A DNA stretch of 64,000 nucleotides. Source: Sipunculus nudus (taxonomy: Eukaryota > Annelida > Sipuncula > Golfingiida > Sipunculidae). This document shows, piece by piece, positions 24,401-39,400 of the stretch. Under the pieces are notes generated by a model, which was not told the DNA's origin, searched no databases, and saw nothing but the letters and a program-made list of their open reading frames with translations. Numbering within the stretch: position 1 is the stretch's first letter; each line of letters begins with the position of its first letter. The DNA lies in NCBI GenBank assembly GCA_026874595.1, contig CM049311.1, positions 62,953,453 to 63,017,452 of the forward strand, written 5' to 3'. Both the position numbers and the translations under genes were made by a program.

Positions 24401-27400
24401 TTACCCTCTTTAGTTGGACCCAACTCTTTCTGTTATCCTGATTGATTTAACTTTAGCTAATTTCCCTTCCCTACAGGCTATTCAGTTGGCCAGAAGATGA
24501 AAATAAGCTTTTGTACAATCCATTCTTTCTGTCTATGCATACGGTTTACTTGCTCTATACCTATAATAAAATGTATGTATTCTTTGAAACTTGAATAAAA
24601 AACTAAACTTAAACATTCAAATTAATCAGAGAGTTTATTATATACTGGTGTTAAGGTACAGAATATTCATCATGCAAAGTGGAGCTTAATTTACACATAT
24701 ATTAAAGACTACCAGACCTAACAGGAATAGTGCTGACAATATCAGATAATTACAGATACTACAAGAGGCAAAAACTAAGGCTCAAGTGTGCTTATCATGT
24801 GTAGATCTAGTGAGCCTCTTCAGATACTGCTGGAGATAACAGTGTTAACAATTTTGTTATAACAAATATAAACAATATAATCATTTTGTATATGTTACTG
24901 TAATCAGGAATGTTTTTACAGCATAGAGTTTTCATTGATTGTATGTGTAATTGGATTACTGATAGAAGTCTATACAGCAGTGTGTTTCTGTAATCAAATA
25001 GTACTTCATAAGCTCTGAAACTTCCTGCTATTGAATAAAGTATGGTACAAACATTATAATTTTAAAAAAAAACAGTTCACAGCATTAAATTGTCCACTTT
25101 GCAGGCAAACCTAATGACGGGGAAAAAGCAGTTCTCATTTTATGTTTGTTTCTTTATAAAAAAAATAAAAAAATAAGATTCCCTGAAATATTTCTTGTTT
25201 TACAATATTTAATAAACTTTGCAAAAGTAGTTGACAATGTTTCATTTAGTACAGTTTGCTAGTGTACTAGCATTGCATGTATAGAGCTGTCGCTATTGTG
25301 CTGAGCTCAGCATTTGCATGTTAATGACATATTTTTTATCTCTACTTCATTTTCACCATTTATACACGATAAGTAATAGTGAATTAACACTCAGGTGTGG
25401 CGTGTAGTGTTAGTCTAATGTGGTTTTTGTATTCATGCAGTGGTTCACCCGATATTTCCCCCGATAGGGGGCGCTCCCATAGCCTTGCTGTTCCCTCACC
25501 AGAGTGGCTCGATCGAGGGCAGCGGTCCAGGTAAAGGTTTGGGCGGCTAACAAACTTGGCACCTGTCTGTTTCTCTGTCCTCTAATGTTTCCCTTACATT
25601 CTCATTTCACAATCATTTAAAAGTTAACAATTTCACTGATGATAGTGCTGCCACTTCCATTTTTTTCCTCAGGAGAAAAAGCTTAAATTTATACATGTAC
25701 ATTTTGTACTCTTCAGAAGGTGATTTTACAAAATATCTTCAAATTGAGGATTTTTTAATATAGATTCTTCACATTACTCTTCTGACTTAGATATTTAAGT
25801 TTAAGTCAGTCAGATGGGTTTAAATTTAAGTCAGACTGATGGATATACATTTAAATCAGACATATGGATTTAAGTTTAAGTCAGACTGAGAGATTTAAGC
25901 TTAAGTCAGACTGAGAGATTTAAGCTTAAGTCAGACTGAGAGATTTAAGTTTGAGTCAGACTGAGAGATTTAAGTTTAAGCCAGATTGGAAAGATCTTTA
26001 TAAGTTGACTCCACTTAAAATGCACCACTGTTTATATCAGTGCTCACATCATTCATAATGCTTACCCAGAGCAGTACACTTCTGTGTAGTCACATGTTTT
26101 AACGTTTAAAGAAATTAATATTTCTTGTTTTCTTTCCAAAAAAGTTGACTGTTTTTCAGCAGAGGTTATATTTTTTCTTAAAATCCTGAGTGGCAGCCCT
26201 GAGCTTGACTAATTAATCACATGAGCTAATCTGTCGGGAGAGGGAGCTTTGTGGTTTATATTCTCTTTGTGCACATGATTGGTGTATGTGATTATAATCT
26301 CTGATGCTCATCTTGTCTTTAGATTAGCCACTTAGAGTGTTATCTAGATGTGTTTGTATGTTTTAAGTAGGCTTAGTCTGCCAAGCAGCAGTGATACCCC
26401 TGATCAAATAGCCTCTATTAACCTCTTTACAATGTTGCACACTCGCAGGACTTAAAAGAGTATTTTTGCTCAAGCTCACTTGGTATGATAGTCCATTCTA
26501 AAGCAGCACCTACAAATCTAAACCATAACAGTCATCACTGAATTCAGATCTTTCCTTTTTGTGACATGAATTAGTAACTCTTTACACTGAGATAGCTTAG
26601 CTTTTTGTCTGTCATATATATACAAGTAGGGCAAGTTTTGTAACCACTCATGATCTCATGAAAGCTTGGTATTGCATTAATAATGCAAAGCAGCCCTAGC
26701 AACAATATATGGCAAAGAAAGCCTTTGAAAGCTGTGAGTAAGTGAAATGAATTTGAACTAATGTAATGCCAAATGTAAAGAAAAAATTAATGTAATAAGT
26801 AACTTCAACAGGTACAAACGTAAAACTTTGCATTTAGATAACTGTGGACAAGTTCTCTAATTTCAGACAGTTTAAGCATTTGCTGTGCTTGTCAGTTCAG
26901 CATGTCATGAACCATTTTTACAGCAGAATCCAAGGGCTCACAGGTTCTTTAATACTGTGACCTCGAAAATTTCAGAGAGGCTCATTTAGTGGTGTAAATT
27001 GAAAATCAGTGACTCTTGAACAAATAAATGTGTAATTTTGTATGAACAAATAGCACTGAAAACACTGTCATTATGATAAAGATCAGTGCTCATCAGTTTT
27101 AAATACCAAAAACTTTTATCTTTTCTTTTTCTAAGTCTAGAAACAATTACTTGGATAAAGTTTAATGTCAATGAAAAAATCAGATTTGATGATATATGAA
27201 AGTTGTGATAATGGCAGAATATTTGTGGTGGAAGTTTTAGGACAAAATATTCCATGTGACAGAGAAAGTGATTACAATTTTTCAGCATTAAACTTCTCTG
27301 GATTGTTTTGTTGCTTTTAGATGGCTTTGTAGATATGTTGTGATTGTTACCTTTAAAGGTCTTGCCATGTTTGTTTTGTTCTGGAATGTAAGCATTTTTA

Positions 27401-30400
27401 TTGTTAGCATGCTTTGCACTATTGTTATTGTTCACTAATTTCACTTGTGTTGCATTGTTTACACTTTGTAAAATAATATATTGCTAAAGATCTTGTCAAA
27501 AGATTAGTTAACCAAAGAAAAAAGAAAATAATTATAACAGTTTCCTTTTTGAGGGGCTGTCAATAGATACTAGTGTTTGTCAATAGATATGAGGCATTGA
27601 GAATGAAAAAATACCACTACTGTGTTTAAGGCCCTAGCAACTCCCCGTGTGGGCATCTCCAGTGTCCACATAACCAACAAGCTGACCAAAATCTGTTGAC
27701 TTCATGAGTGTAAAACTTAGATTGTTGAGAAATGATAAAATTTAAACACTTATTAAGATTATATCTGGTACACTTAGTGATCGGACCACAAAATATCCTT
27801 AAAAATCCATTAAAAAACAAACAGTATAGTCCTGCTTACACAATGGCAGACAAACAAGCAAACATGTGATTAAAATTAACCTTGCAGATATATTTTTGAT
27901 TTGATAATGTTACGGTTTGCTTATGTCACAACAGGTATTGTCTTTCTGGACAGTTTCAGTTAACAACCTTCATTGTTACAAACTTTACCTTTCTTTTGTC
28001 TTATTTTTGTGATAGCTGAAAACTGCACGAACAATGGGTAACCAATAGCTAAGTTGATAAGTGATTGATCTATATACATTGTTTAAAGTAATGCCAGATC
28101 TACAATATTGTAAACTTATTTGTGTTCCTGTGTGTTTGGACCAGATTTGGCAGGGGCAACATAAAACACACATACACACACACACATGCACACACACACA
28201 CACACACACACACATCATTGATATGATATCAACATTTAACAAATTTGCAGAGGTCATTTCTTCCAAAAAAAAATTAAGGAAATCTAACACAAAATCAAGG
28301 TATAATGACATTGTATGATTTTTGTCTATCCTGCACCATATGCCTGTTTTCCATTTTTATATTTGTTTATAAGGTATGTCATTTTACTTACCTTATCATA
28401 ATTTTACAAACTTTTAGCACTGATATTTATTGTGAATTATTAACACTTTCTTAGTTTTCCTTAGTCCTAAGTATCTATGATAATTTAGAAAATATTTTTC
28501 ATATCTAAATTCTGTTTGAATAATGCTTACAGCATGTATTAAAATATTATTTTTCTCAATGTTACTTTTTGCATAAACTAAATACTAGGTATTGGCACAA
28601 ACTTTCCCTTTAATCTGAAATATATCTTCCCTTATTTCTTACAGCATAATATGCTGTCTGTAAAACCAAGTTTAATTAGGTAATTTTTTTCTCCATCACA
28701 AGTTTGGAATCTACATCCAGTATTGGTACAAGTGGATCTGAAATACTCACTAGTCCCGAGTTTCCATCATCCCATGGGTCGATGTCACCCACCCCACCCA
28801 CGGCGATCACAGTCAGCACGCCAGGGACAGAAAAAACGGAGGACTGCTTTTATATGTTACGGAAAGATTCTGAACGCAGAGCCACTCTGGTTCAAGTCCT
28901 AGTCAGCAGTGAGAATGTGGTAAGTTAGGGATATCAAGAATTGATATTTTTATAACTGTTCATTAAAGACAAGATAATGCATATTGGTTTTTGAGAGAGG
29001 TTGATTTTAATAATAAGTATCAAGTGTGGCTTTTTTTTGTATGTTGTTGTTTTAAGAGAAAGTAATGTAGTTGAAATGTGGTCAGATATTTAAGAATTAA
29101 AAAATTAGATGGTCAGATTTACATATCTTTTGCACTTATTATTAATTCATATTGCCTTAATCTTTTAAGATTATCTGTTGAGAAAATCACTTTATAAGAA
29201 AAAGTGAATCTCATTTACATGTGGAAGTAAAAGACTTGAGGCATGTACCGTATTATAAGACGGGATGATCAGTTTGACCTGACTTGATCTGATTTAACTA
29301 AAGTGTTGTTATTTATCTACAGATCTGTGATAGATGGTTGGAACTCCTCCACAGAGAAGCCAACATCACCAACCCCAAACTCAACAAGGTTAGTTGTTTA
29401 ACTAGCAAATGGATAGGACCAGGTTTAGCAATGGTTGGACCTGTCATTCTTTAGAGCTTCAGATCTCCTGTACAGCCCTGGTATTGATCTAGTTATCAGA
29501 TTTCTAGTAATTTTGTTAAATGTGCTTTATACTAAGACAAATTGGATATGATTCTGTAAATGTATAACTTTACATATACCCTTTTATAATTTTCTACATT
29601 TATAATATGTACAACATAATGTACAGAATGTAATTAGAGTAGTTATGATACTGATCATCTCTGCATTTAAGCAGTTTTTATGCCCCCACCACAAAGTGGC
29701 CGGGGCATATAGTTTTACCCATGTCCGTCCTTCCGTCATTCCGAAATCAAACAGTTGTACGGGTTTTTTTTCACAATGCCTGCAGATATTACACTGATTT
29801 TTTGTGTGTGGGCAGATGTAGATCAGTTACAAATCGAGTTCACGTTTCGTCCCGGTTGACCTACTTTTGAACATTTTACGGCTCCTAAACTTAGAAAATT
29901 TCATGAAAAAAAGAAATTTTCATGACAAATACACATGTACGGACGTTTTTTTGCAATGCCTGCAGATATTGGCCTAATTTTTTGGTGTGTAGGCAGATAT
30001 AGATCAGTTACAGATCGAGTTTGGGTTTTGTCCTGGTTGACCTACTTTTGCTGTTTTACGGCTCCTTAACTTAGAAAATTTCATGAAAAATATAAATTTC
30101 CATGACAAATGCACATGTACAGACTTTTTTTCGCAATGCCTGCAGATATTGGCCTGATTTTTGGTGTGTGGGCAGATATAGACCAGTTACAGATTGAGTT
30201 CGCATTTTGTCCCAGTTGACCTACTTTTGACCGTTTTACGGCTCCTGAACATAGAAAATTTCATGAAAAATATAAATTTCCATGACAAATACACATGAAA
30301 GGACTTTTTTTCGCAATGCCTGCAGATATTGGCCTGATTTTTGGTGTGTGGGCAGATAATGATGAGTTACAGATTGAGTTCACGTTTTGTCCCAGTTGAC

Positions 30401-31739
30401 CTACTTTTGAGCGTTTGACGGTGCTCTAGCTTAGAAAATTTCATGAAAAAGTGCACATGTACAGACTTTTTTTCGCAGTGCCTGCAGATACGGGCCTGAT
30501 TTTGGGTGTGTAGGCAGATAATGACCAGTTACAGTTTGAGTTCTTTTTTTGTCCCAGTTGACCTACTTTTGACCATTTGACTGCTCCTGAACATAGAAAG
30601 TTTCATGAAAAATAGAAATTTTCATAACAAATGCATAAGTACGGACATTTTTTCCTCAATTCCTGCAGATACCACCCTGATTTTTTTATGTGTGGGCAGA
30701 TAATGCCAGTTACAGATCAAGTTCGCGTTTCATCCCAGTTGACCTACTTTTGATTGTTTTACAGCTCCTAAACATAGAAAATTTCATGAAAGACAGAAAT
30801 TTTTATGGAAAATGCACATGTATGGACTTTTTTTCACAGTGCCTGCAGATACTGGCCTGATTTTTGGTGTGTTGCTTGATAATGACCCATTACAGATCAA
30901 GTTTGCATTTTGCCCTGGTTGACCTACTTTTGACCATACGACACCTCCTGAACTTAAAATTTTGTTCAAAATTTAACAAATATTTCTAATTTGCCCCAGG
31001 CGGGGGCATTCGTGTCGTTCCGACACATCTAGTCTCTAATTAATGTTTGGTTAGACTTTTTCAGAATTGAATTTCATTCAGTACCATACAGCGGCACAGG
31101 TTCACTTAAAATTGTAGGATAAACATTCATAGACCAAATTCAGTAAAATAGTTGTATGACTTAAAAAGTCATTTCTCAAATCTGCCTTTCATATCTAATA
31201 GAATCTACCAAAATGACATCAACTTATTCTTTTTTTGGCCATATCTGGTAGATTTTTCTTAGTTACCTCATTCTGCTAAGCTTTATCAACTGCTGTTTGT
31301 TAAAGGTTCATGTGATGCACTCTTGTCAACAAGCCAAGCCTGCAAGTCTTATTCAAATCCTTATCGTGGTTGTCTTTTTACATGGGGCAGCTTAAAATTT
31401 GCAATATTTGCGGGGGCTGAGAGAGTGCAAAGTTGAAACACTGTGAAATTGAAACCACACAGATTTGAAACCGCACGGTTATGAATGCCAACTAGCTTAG
31501 TATGAGCGATGGTTTCAGAGGCTACGATTGGCGATGATTGTTGTGATTTGTATACTACCAATTAAGATTGCATTGAAATGCAGGTATGGCATAATTATAA
31601 GTTTGATTCAATGACCGTGCAATTAAAATTTCTCCCCCCTAACAAATTGAATGGTCAAGTGGTCACAGCTTGGTTTCTTAATTATACACTTACAGGTGAG
31701 GTTGGGCTCTAGCCTGATCTAAGCTTATTTTTTCAATAA

Positions 31740-31783
<44 letters not shown>

Positions 31784-33392
31784 GGATGTGCCCACGCCGG
31801 GCGGCGCCGGGCGGGTGCGCCCGGCAGTCTATCCTGCCGCCCAGCACTTGACTAAACAGTGTCAATGCCCGCCCGGCAGTAATTTTTTTAAATTGTCTAA
31901 GCCATGAACAAAAATACACCTGTTTAAGCTTATCTCGCGGTGTTTTACCGGTATTCCAATTAGTAACCCCTGTCGAATACATCTGAGCGCATGTCTTTCA
32001 CACTAGATGACATCCAGTGGTGCCCAAAATGAATATTTAATAGAAGGTACTCTTTCAAAATGTGCCGTATTAAGTGAATGTTGATGAATAAAATTTGGTA
32101 CGAAAGAAGTAAACGTAGCTGCTATGGTATCGCCACCTTGTATCTGTATAAAAGACTAATGCTGATATCAGCTTCTATGAAATCACATGACGCGCCAAAT
32201 GATGTTTGATTGAATATAATTGATGATCGATGTAAATATTCGAATACATTTGTTAGGTCACAGTTCCAAATGAGGCCAAACTGCCGTAGAAAAGTGGAAT
32301 ATGATGTTTTTTATCAGGTTTTAAGCGCGAAAAACTGAATACGGTCCTTTCTTATACCCATATTATATGGAAGTATTCAACAAATCCTGGACGAAAGAAT
32401 CTGAACTGACAGATGAGTTCACGGTGTTTTAACTTTTACAATCAAATTTGCTCTTAGTGGCGGCATCGCTGTCGGCATATTGGAAATTAATAATACTTTT
32501 TAGTATTACTAATGATTTATTCATGCTGAAATATCACGAATCATGTCTATAAAAATGAAAGTTTAACTTTAAATATCCCGTGCCCCCCCCCCTTTCACGT
32601 GCACGGCCCGCCCGCCCGGCACTCAAATTATTCTGAGCACATCCCTGATATATATATATATATAAATATATATATATTTATATATATATATACAGTTCAA
32701 CCTGTCTGAACGACCACCTGTGAAATGGGGGCACCAGGCTATTACGACCACTAGATATCAGTCCCTTTTGAAATTCCGTTATATTATCTGTAGATAAAAC
32801 CTGTGAAATACGACCACCTGGCTATTATGGATTACAGGCAGTTTTTCCTAACCAAAGTGACATATTACTAATTAATTAACCTGCCTAATGTGGGCACTCT
32901 TTGTGCTTCTTAGTGACCAGTGCTGACGGGTCAGTTAATTGACCATGCGTAAAGTTGCGGTCACTTGCACCATTCTCTGTTTGTTTTACTGGTATGCGTG
33001 TGTTTACGGAGCACTGACTGGTGATTATTGGGCAATGTGACTGGCTCACAGGACCTATTAATCCACATGAATGGAGGTACTCTGAAGTTAATCTTTGATC
33101 TTTGCCTCTGTGATCTGTCATTGATCTACTCAGTGCATTTTATCAAATTACACAGATAAGTACATGTACATTTGTGTGCAATTTCAAAATACATGTAATA
33201 CCAAGATCCTTTCCTTCTGCAAATATGTTTTTATTAATAGTCATAAAGATGGTCTTATATGTATATTTCCATCATACATGTCAGCTAGATTTGTACTGTT
33301 CCTACATGTTCAGAATCTGTCAAATACAACCACCTGTCTAGATTACGACCACTTTGCCTAGTCCCTTGGGTGGTCACATTAGACAGGTTCGA

Positions 33393-33447
<55 letters not shown>

Positions 33448-36400
33448 TAATTTTATATAAAATATCTTACCAGTATGTATTGTTCCATACAGTGGTTAAC
33501 TTGGTCTCTCTTATTTTCTTGCAGAATCACCTTCTGCGTATCATGTCAGGGATGCGAGAATTCATCCACGACCAGCAAAACCGCCATGCTATACCAGACG
33601 CTATTTGTAAGTAACTTACTTGGTTCATGGTGGAAATAACAGAGTACAATCATCAAAGTGACAAGTAAATATTACTTCTACTGAACGTAAAAAAAAAAAA
33701 AATAGCATTTTTGTATGTGGACACTATTCTCACCATAAGGGCCTTTGCCTCTCCTCTGTCCCTCTGGTCATCTGGGCTTCAGGCCTTCTTGCTCTCTGTT
33801 AACAGCTCAGTTCATAACCATATAAAGCCTTCTTACTTTAAATCCAAAAAAAATCTGAGGACAGCTGTAATATCAGCTCAAAATGTTACAGTTATATTGA
33901 TCATGTGAATGGTATATATGTATGTTGGTTTCACCCCTTGTAAAAACCTAATTGAACTAAAAATACTCCTCTGTGGAACTTTCAATTTCACTTATCACAA
34001 ATATTGACTATTTCATTTGTTTGCCTCCACAAAGTTATGTCTGCTACCTTATATCTTGGGTGCTTTGAGCACCAGATTTCATATTTTGATCCTTTGGCTG
34101 ATCAATATATCATTAAAACTGAAGGAGATCCCACTAAGTTTTGTTTCTTCTTCCCACTTCAGTCAGAATCAGTCAGAAAGAATAAATATTTAGTTTTATC
34201 TAAAGGTAAGCTTTTCCTCAAAGTAAGTAGAACTAAATTGGTACCAGTTGAAATGAATTATTTCAAAGAGCAGGTTTATGGAATTTGTTGTTTGCAGTAT
34301 TTATGTCTCCCCACGGCCAGGGGAGACATGTTGTGTTCAGTGGCATCATCTGTCGTCGTCCAGGTCATCTGAAGAACATCTTGTGAATGCAATAACTTTT
34401 GAAAATTGCATAGTTTATTCCCCAAAATTTGAAACACACATTGTTTTTACCGAAATCAGGGACGAGTTCAAAAACTGATGACCTTAATTGACTTTCATCT
34501 TCAAGGTCGAATCTGCCAAAAGGTGAAATATTTGTGAACCCCATAACTTTTGAAGTATTTCACATTTATTTTTTCCTCATATTTGGTACACAAGTTGTTT
34601 CAATGAAGTTCTTGGACAAGTTCGAAAACTAGTGATATTGACCATATCTTCAAGGTCAAATAGGCTGAATTATAGTTATTGTCTTGTGAACACAACGTGT
34701 AGTATTGCATATTTTCCCCCCAGATTTGACACATAAATTGTTTCCACTGAGTTCTCAGAATAGCATGGGTACTGCCGACCTTGACCTTCATCTTCAAGGT
34801 CTGATCTGCACAATGCTAGGATTATTGTGATCCCGATAACTTTGGAAGTACTGAAGAATTTTTCTTCAAATTTGACACACCAGTCCTTTCTGCCCGAAGA
34901 TTTCGAAAAATTGTGACCTTGACCTTGATCTTTAAGGTCAAATCTGCTGATATCTAGAATCATTGTTTTGGGATAGTGCATATTTTTACCCCTAATGTTT
35001 TGGGATGGCCCATGGGGGGAGGGAGACATATATCTGTTTTTGCAGCCCACAAAAACAAAGCCATCCTAATTTATTTCTGTGTTTGCTTATAATATGTTGT
35101 TTGATATCAAATATTGATGATGTGACTTGAATGAGTATGGTACAGGTGGTACCACTTGTGTTTACCTATTTTTTCTTGAGCCAAAAATAATTTTCACTTT
35201 TTCTGAACGCTGGACTACAGTTGAAATAGTATTTTCTGTTTCACTGTGATATTTCATTATTGCCCACTATCATTCACAGTTTTTCACTGATTGAATGTAT
35301 AACCCTTGGGTCATTTGTTGAGAACGACAGACTTTAACTGCCAGTGTGATACTTAGCAGGGCACAAATGGTAACCATTAGAACTGGGATATTCAAAACCC
35401 AATATGCAGACAGGTTAATATTATTTTACTGTCACCTATATGTATACATGTGCTATATTGCTGGTATTTGTATCAGATTCATATGTTTTGTAACATAATT
35501 TAGATAATTAGGGCCCTGCTTGACAAGCCTAGCCCTATAGTGATCACCATGTCAGTCCGTCCTTCCGTCAGTGACACTTTCTTTCGTGCGCAATAATTCA
35601 ACAACAACATACTGCAGCTTTCCCAAATTCACAGGGATGATTGGTACCTATGAGGGCTCGAGACCTTTCGTATAACAGACATGTCGGAATTCCAATATGG
35701 CTGCCACAGCCTGATCACTGATTTCTTTTGTGCTCGATAGCTCAACAACAACCTTCTACAGCTTTCCCAAATTAACAGGGATGATTGGTACTGATGAGGG
35801 CTCAAGACCAATTGAATTACAGATCTGTTGGAATACGTATATGGCTGCCACAGCCCGATCGCTGATTTTCTTTGGTGTGCGATAACTCAACAACAACCCA
35901 CTGTAGCTTTCCCAATTTCACAGGGATCATTGGTGCCTATAAGGGCTCCATACCTATTGAATTACAGACTTGCTGAAAATCAAATATGGCTAACAGACTA
36001 CTTTCAGTGATTTTCTATTGCACACATTATTTCAGACATATCTTCTCTAATATCATTTGATCGAGTACGATTTTTTCCCTCATGCATAATGATGAAAACC
36101 TGTTTCTGTTTGTGATATTTTTTAAATTTTACTTAATTTTTCACCCATATGTAAACTAGTCCAGCACTAGCAAAAACGCGGGGCCCTCTGAGGACCATTG
36201 TCCGACCACATCTAGTTTGATACTCTTTTCATTCAAGATTTCTGTGTTTGTTTCAAATTTGTACTGGCAGCAGTGCAACACTTGGATATCCATTTATTGT
36301 TGAAATCTTGTGTGTTATATTGTTTCTTCACTTATTTCCAGCTGCATTGCGTGAGAGCTTGGAATTTGACATCACTGCATTGAATGAAATCCAGATGGCC

Positions 36401-39400
36401 ATTCACGTTTTCCATGAAGCGGTATGTTTATAATTTCTGTATCACACAAGTTTCAAGAAGTCTGTTGTATGAGTAAAAATAATATAACTATAATATAAAT
36501 TTTTGTTGAATGTGAATGTTGTCCTTTATTTGTTAGTGTAAATCCCCATGTAATGTTCTTTGTACAGGTTTCAAGTGATATCTTCTGTAAATACAGGTAC
36601 ACACTACACTTAAGGAGCAGCAGGTACAAATCAAACCTCACTGGATGTTTGCCCTGGACAACTTGGTTCAAACAGCCTCACATGCAGTTATTACAGCTAT
36701 AACTCCAGGTAAGTCACCAGAAAATAAATACAGTCTGACCTCTTTCATTTGCCAATCTTGGAACAGGGGAAAAATTATGGGGGTAAGTGAGGATGGCAAT
36801 TGATCGAGGGGTCCAAAAAGGGATGGGCAGGGTAGCTAAACTGGGCCATGCATTTCTAAGGCTGGTCTTTATCTATATTAAAAAACAACTTTTTAGCCCT
36901 CAGCCCTTAGGCTGATGGGCTATTGTCGTCACCCAAGCTGTCCATCCGTCCGTCCGTCCGGCGTCCGTTAACTTTTACCTTGTGAGCGGGATATCTTGAA
37001 AAGGATTCACCGTCAGAATTTTATTTCCTCGGTAAAGATGTATATCGACAAAATCTCGGTCAAATTCGAAGATGGGTGACCTTGACCTATTTTTCTACAT
37101 TTTAGAGCTGATTATAGAAAAACACTTAGATGCTTATTACTCAGGAACCATTTGGTGGATTTTCACAAAACTTACTATGATTATTGGGACTGATAATCTG
37201 TACCTGCTAAACAAGTCTGGTGGTGCCACCTACAATTTTTGATTTTTAATGAATTTTTTTGGACTTTTCAACTTTGGGCTTGTGAGCGGGATATCTCTAA
37301 AAGGTTTCACCGTGGGAATTTTATTTTTTCGGTGAAGATGTATATTGACAAAATCTCGGTAAAGTTCGAAGATGGGTGACCTTGACCTGCTTTTCAAGGT
37401 CACAGAGCTGATTATAGAAAAAACATTTAGAAGCTTATTTCTCAGGAACCATGGGGTGGATTTTTACAATACTTACTATGATCATAGGGACTGATGGTCT
37501 GTAACTGCTGCACAAGTTTAGGGGCGCCACCTGCAATTTCTGATTTTTTATGAATTTTTCTTGGATTTTTCAATTTTGGCCTTGTGAGCAGGATATCTCT
37601 AAAAGGATTCACAATAGGAATTTTATTTCTTTGGTGAAGATGCATATCAACAAAATCTCAGTCAAGTTCGAAGATGGGTGACCTTGACCTGCTTTTCAAG
37701 GTCACAGAGCTTATAATAGAATAAAACTTAGAAGCTTATTTTCAGGAAGCATTTGATGGATTGTTATGAGTCATGGTACATACCTCTCCATTTTAAATTT
37801 ATAACTGAGACATGTACAGATATACATCCATGTGAGAACAGATATTTAGTATTTTTCACTGTTACCACCTCTAAACACTGTTCTTTTGGCTGAGGGCTTT
37901 TGTCAGCTTCTGCTGATATTCTAGTTTTACATTTATATAACTTCATTCACTTAAAAGGGAAAATTCACAAATAACTACAGAACAATACAGTGTGTACAAT
38001 TTATTAACAGAAGTGTACAAGTATAATATACAGTACAGTGCCATTTTTCCAAAAGCGTAGGGACAAGCTTTGTTTTTGTGAAAACGAACATTTGGAAATG
38101 TGGACAAGGGTCTCTTGGCAAGATGTACAACGGTAAATGATTTACTTAATGCCATTTTATCCGTGGAACACAATGACAACCGGGATATATATAAGATATT
38201 GGATTTTTGCTGAGCATAATGGCAAAGATCAGTTTAACCTGTTTCAAGATAAGTGTGTGCTCTTTTTTTCATTAAATTCACTGGAGGGAAAGATCAAATG
38301 ACATCGCCAAGGAACACGGTGTTTCTTTTTGATCTACCTAATTGAAAACTAGGAAATTTTAAAAAAATTGGATTTATTGCAGAGGATAATTGGCAAAGAT
38401 CTGTCTAACCAGCTTTTAGGATACATGCATGCCTTTTTTTACATCAAATTCACCAGAGGGAAAGGTCAAATGACATTGCCATTGGTGAAACTCTTTAATA
38501 GTTTTAATAGTTAATGGTTAGTTTCTTTAATAGCCAACAGCCGGCACCTGTGAGGCACACTCAAAACAAATGTAAGGCAATGGAATATAACATGTTTTGA
38601 CTGATCACCGAGCCTACCAATTAAAATTGATATTTAAAAATTTTTTTTATCCAAAGTTGGTTTAATCTTAATGAATACCCTAACCATTTTAACATTGGTT
38701 TTTCACACTGAATCACTTATCTGAGCTGGAATCCACTAGTCCTAGTATCTATTCCTGCTTTGTACAGCACATATATCTTATATTGCGGTATCAATTATAT
38801 GAGCTTACTGACCTGTGGATACCTTACTCACAGTACTAGGAGCTAACATCCCACAAGGTCGCAGGGAGGATGAGATGCAGTCTACGTCCGGTGCTTCTAC
38901 ATATGAATCTGGGTCTAATCGTGAGCGTGTCCAGTATGAACGTCTGGATAACAGTCAGCTGTACAGTCAGGTCAAAGAACTCGAGGAGGAAAATAAAAAG
39001 TAAGTACCAGGCTCCGGACAAAAGATACAAATTAAGTCTTAGTTCTAGTAAAAGTGGATTTATCAGGTTTTGCTTTGCTGTTATAAGTGCATGGTTTTGG
39101 TTTTAGTGGACAAATTACAAATGAAAGTTTAAAATAAAAATGATGTTGAAAATGTCTTAACAGTAAGAGATACAAATCTCTGATTTAAGGCTGAGTAAAG
39201 CTTTAATTAAATTTTCTTAAGTTAATTTAATTCAGGAATTTAAAATGTCAGCTCTAGTGCTTTTGAAAGCAGAACTTGCTCCAAAATCTAAAAAGTATAT
39301 TAATCGGTAATGTTATACTGCTTACACCACTAAAACAATAAATCATAGAGAACTGACAATGTTCCCATTGTCTCTCCCTGCATTGCCATTTACTTGTAAT

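Larger units (their letters stand above)
25531..28702. other. MAP3K intron between exons 3 and 4
   Basis: AT-rich; contains a 25-bp tandem repeat (25793-25990) and a CA microsatellite (28166-28214). A 152-residue minus-strand open frame at 26986-27444 is Lys/Asn/Ile-rich without a domain and is not called. Confidence 0.5.

Noticed and set aside
22554-27444. Open frames at 22554-22901 (+) and 26986-27444 (-)
   Set aside because: Compositions are typical of AT-rich non-coding DNA, with no motifs and no fitting splice sites.
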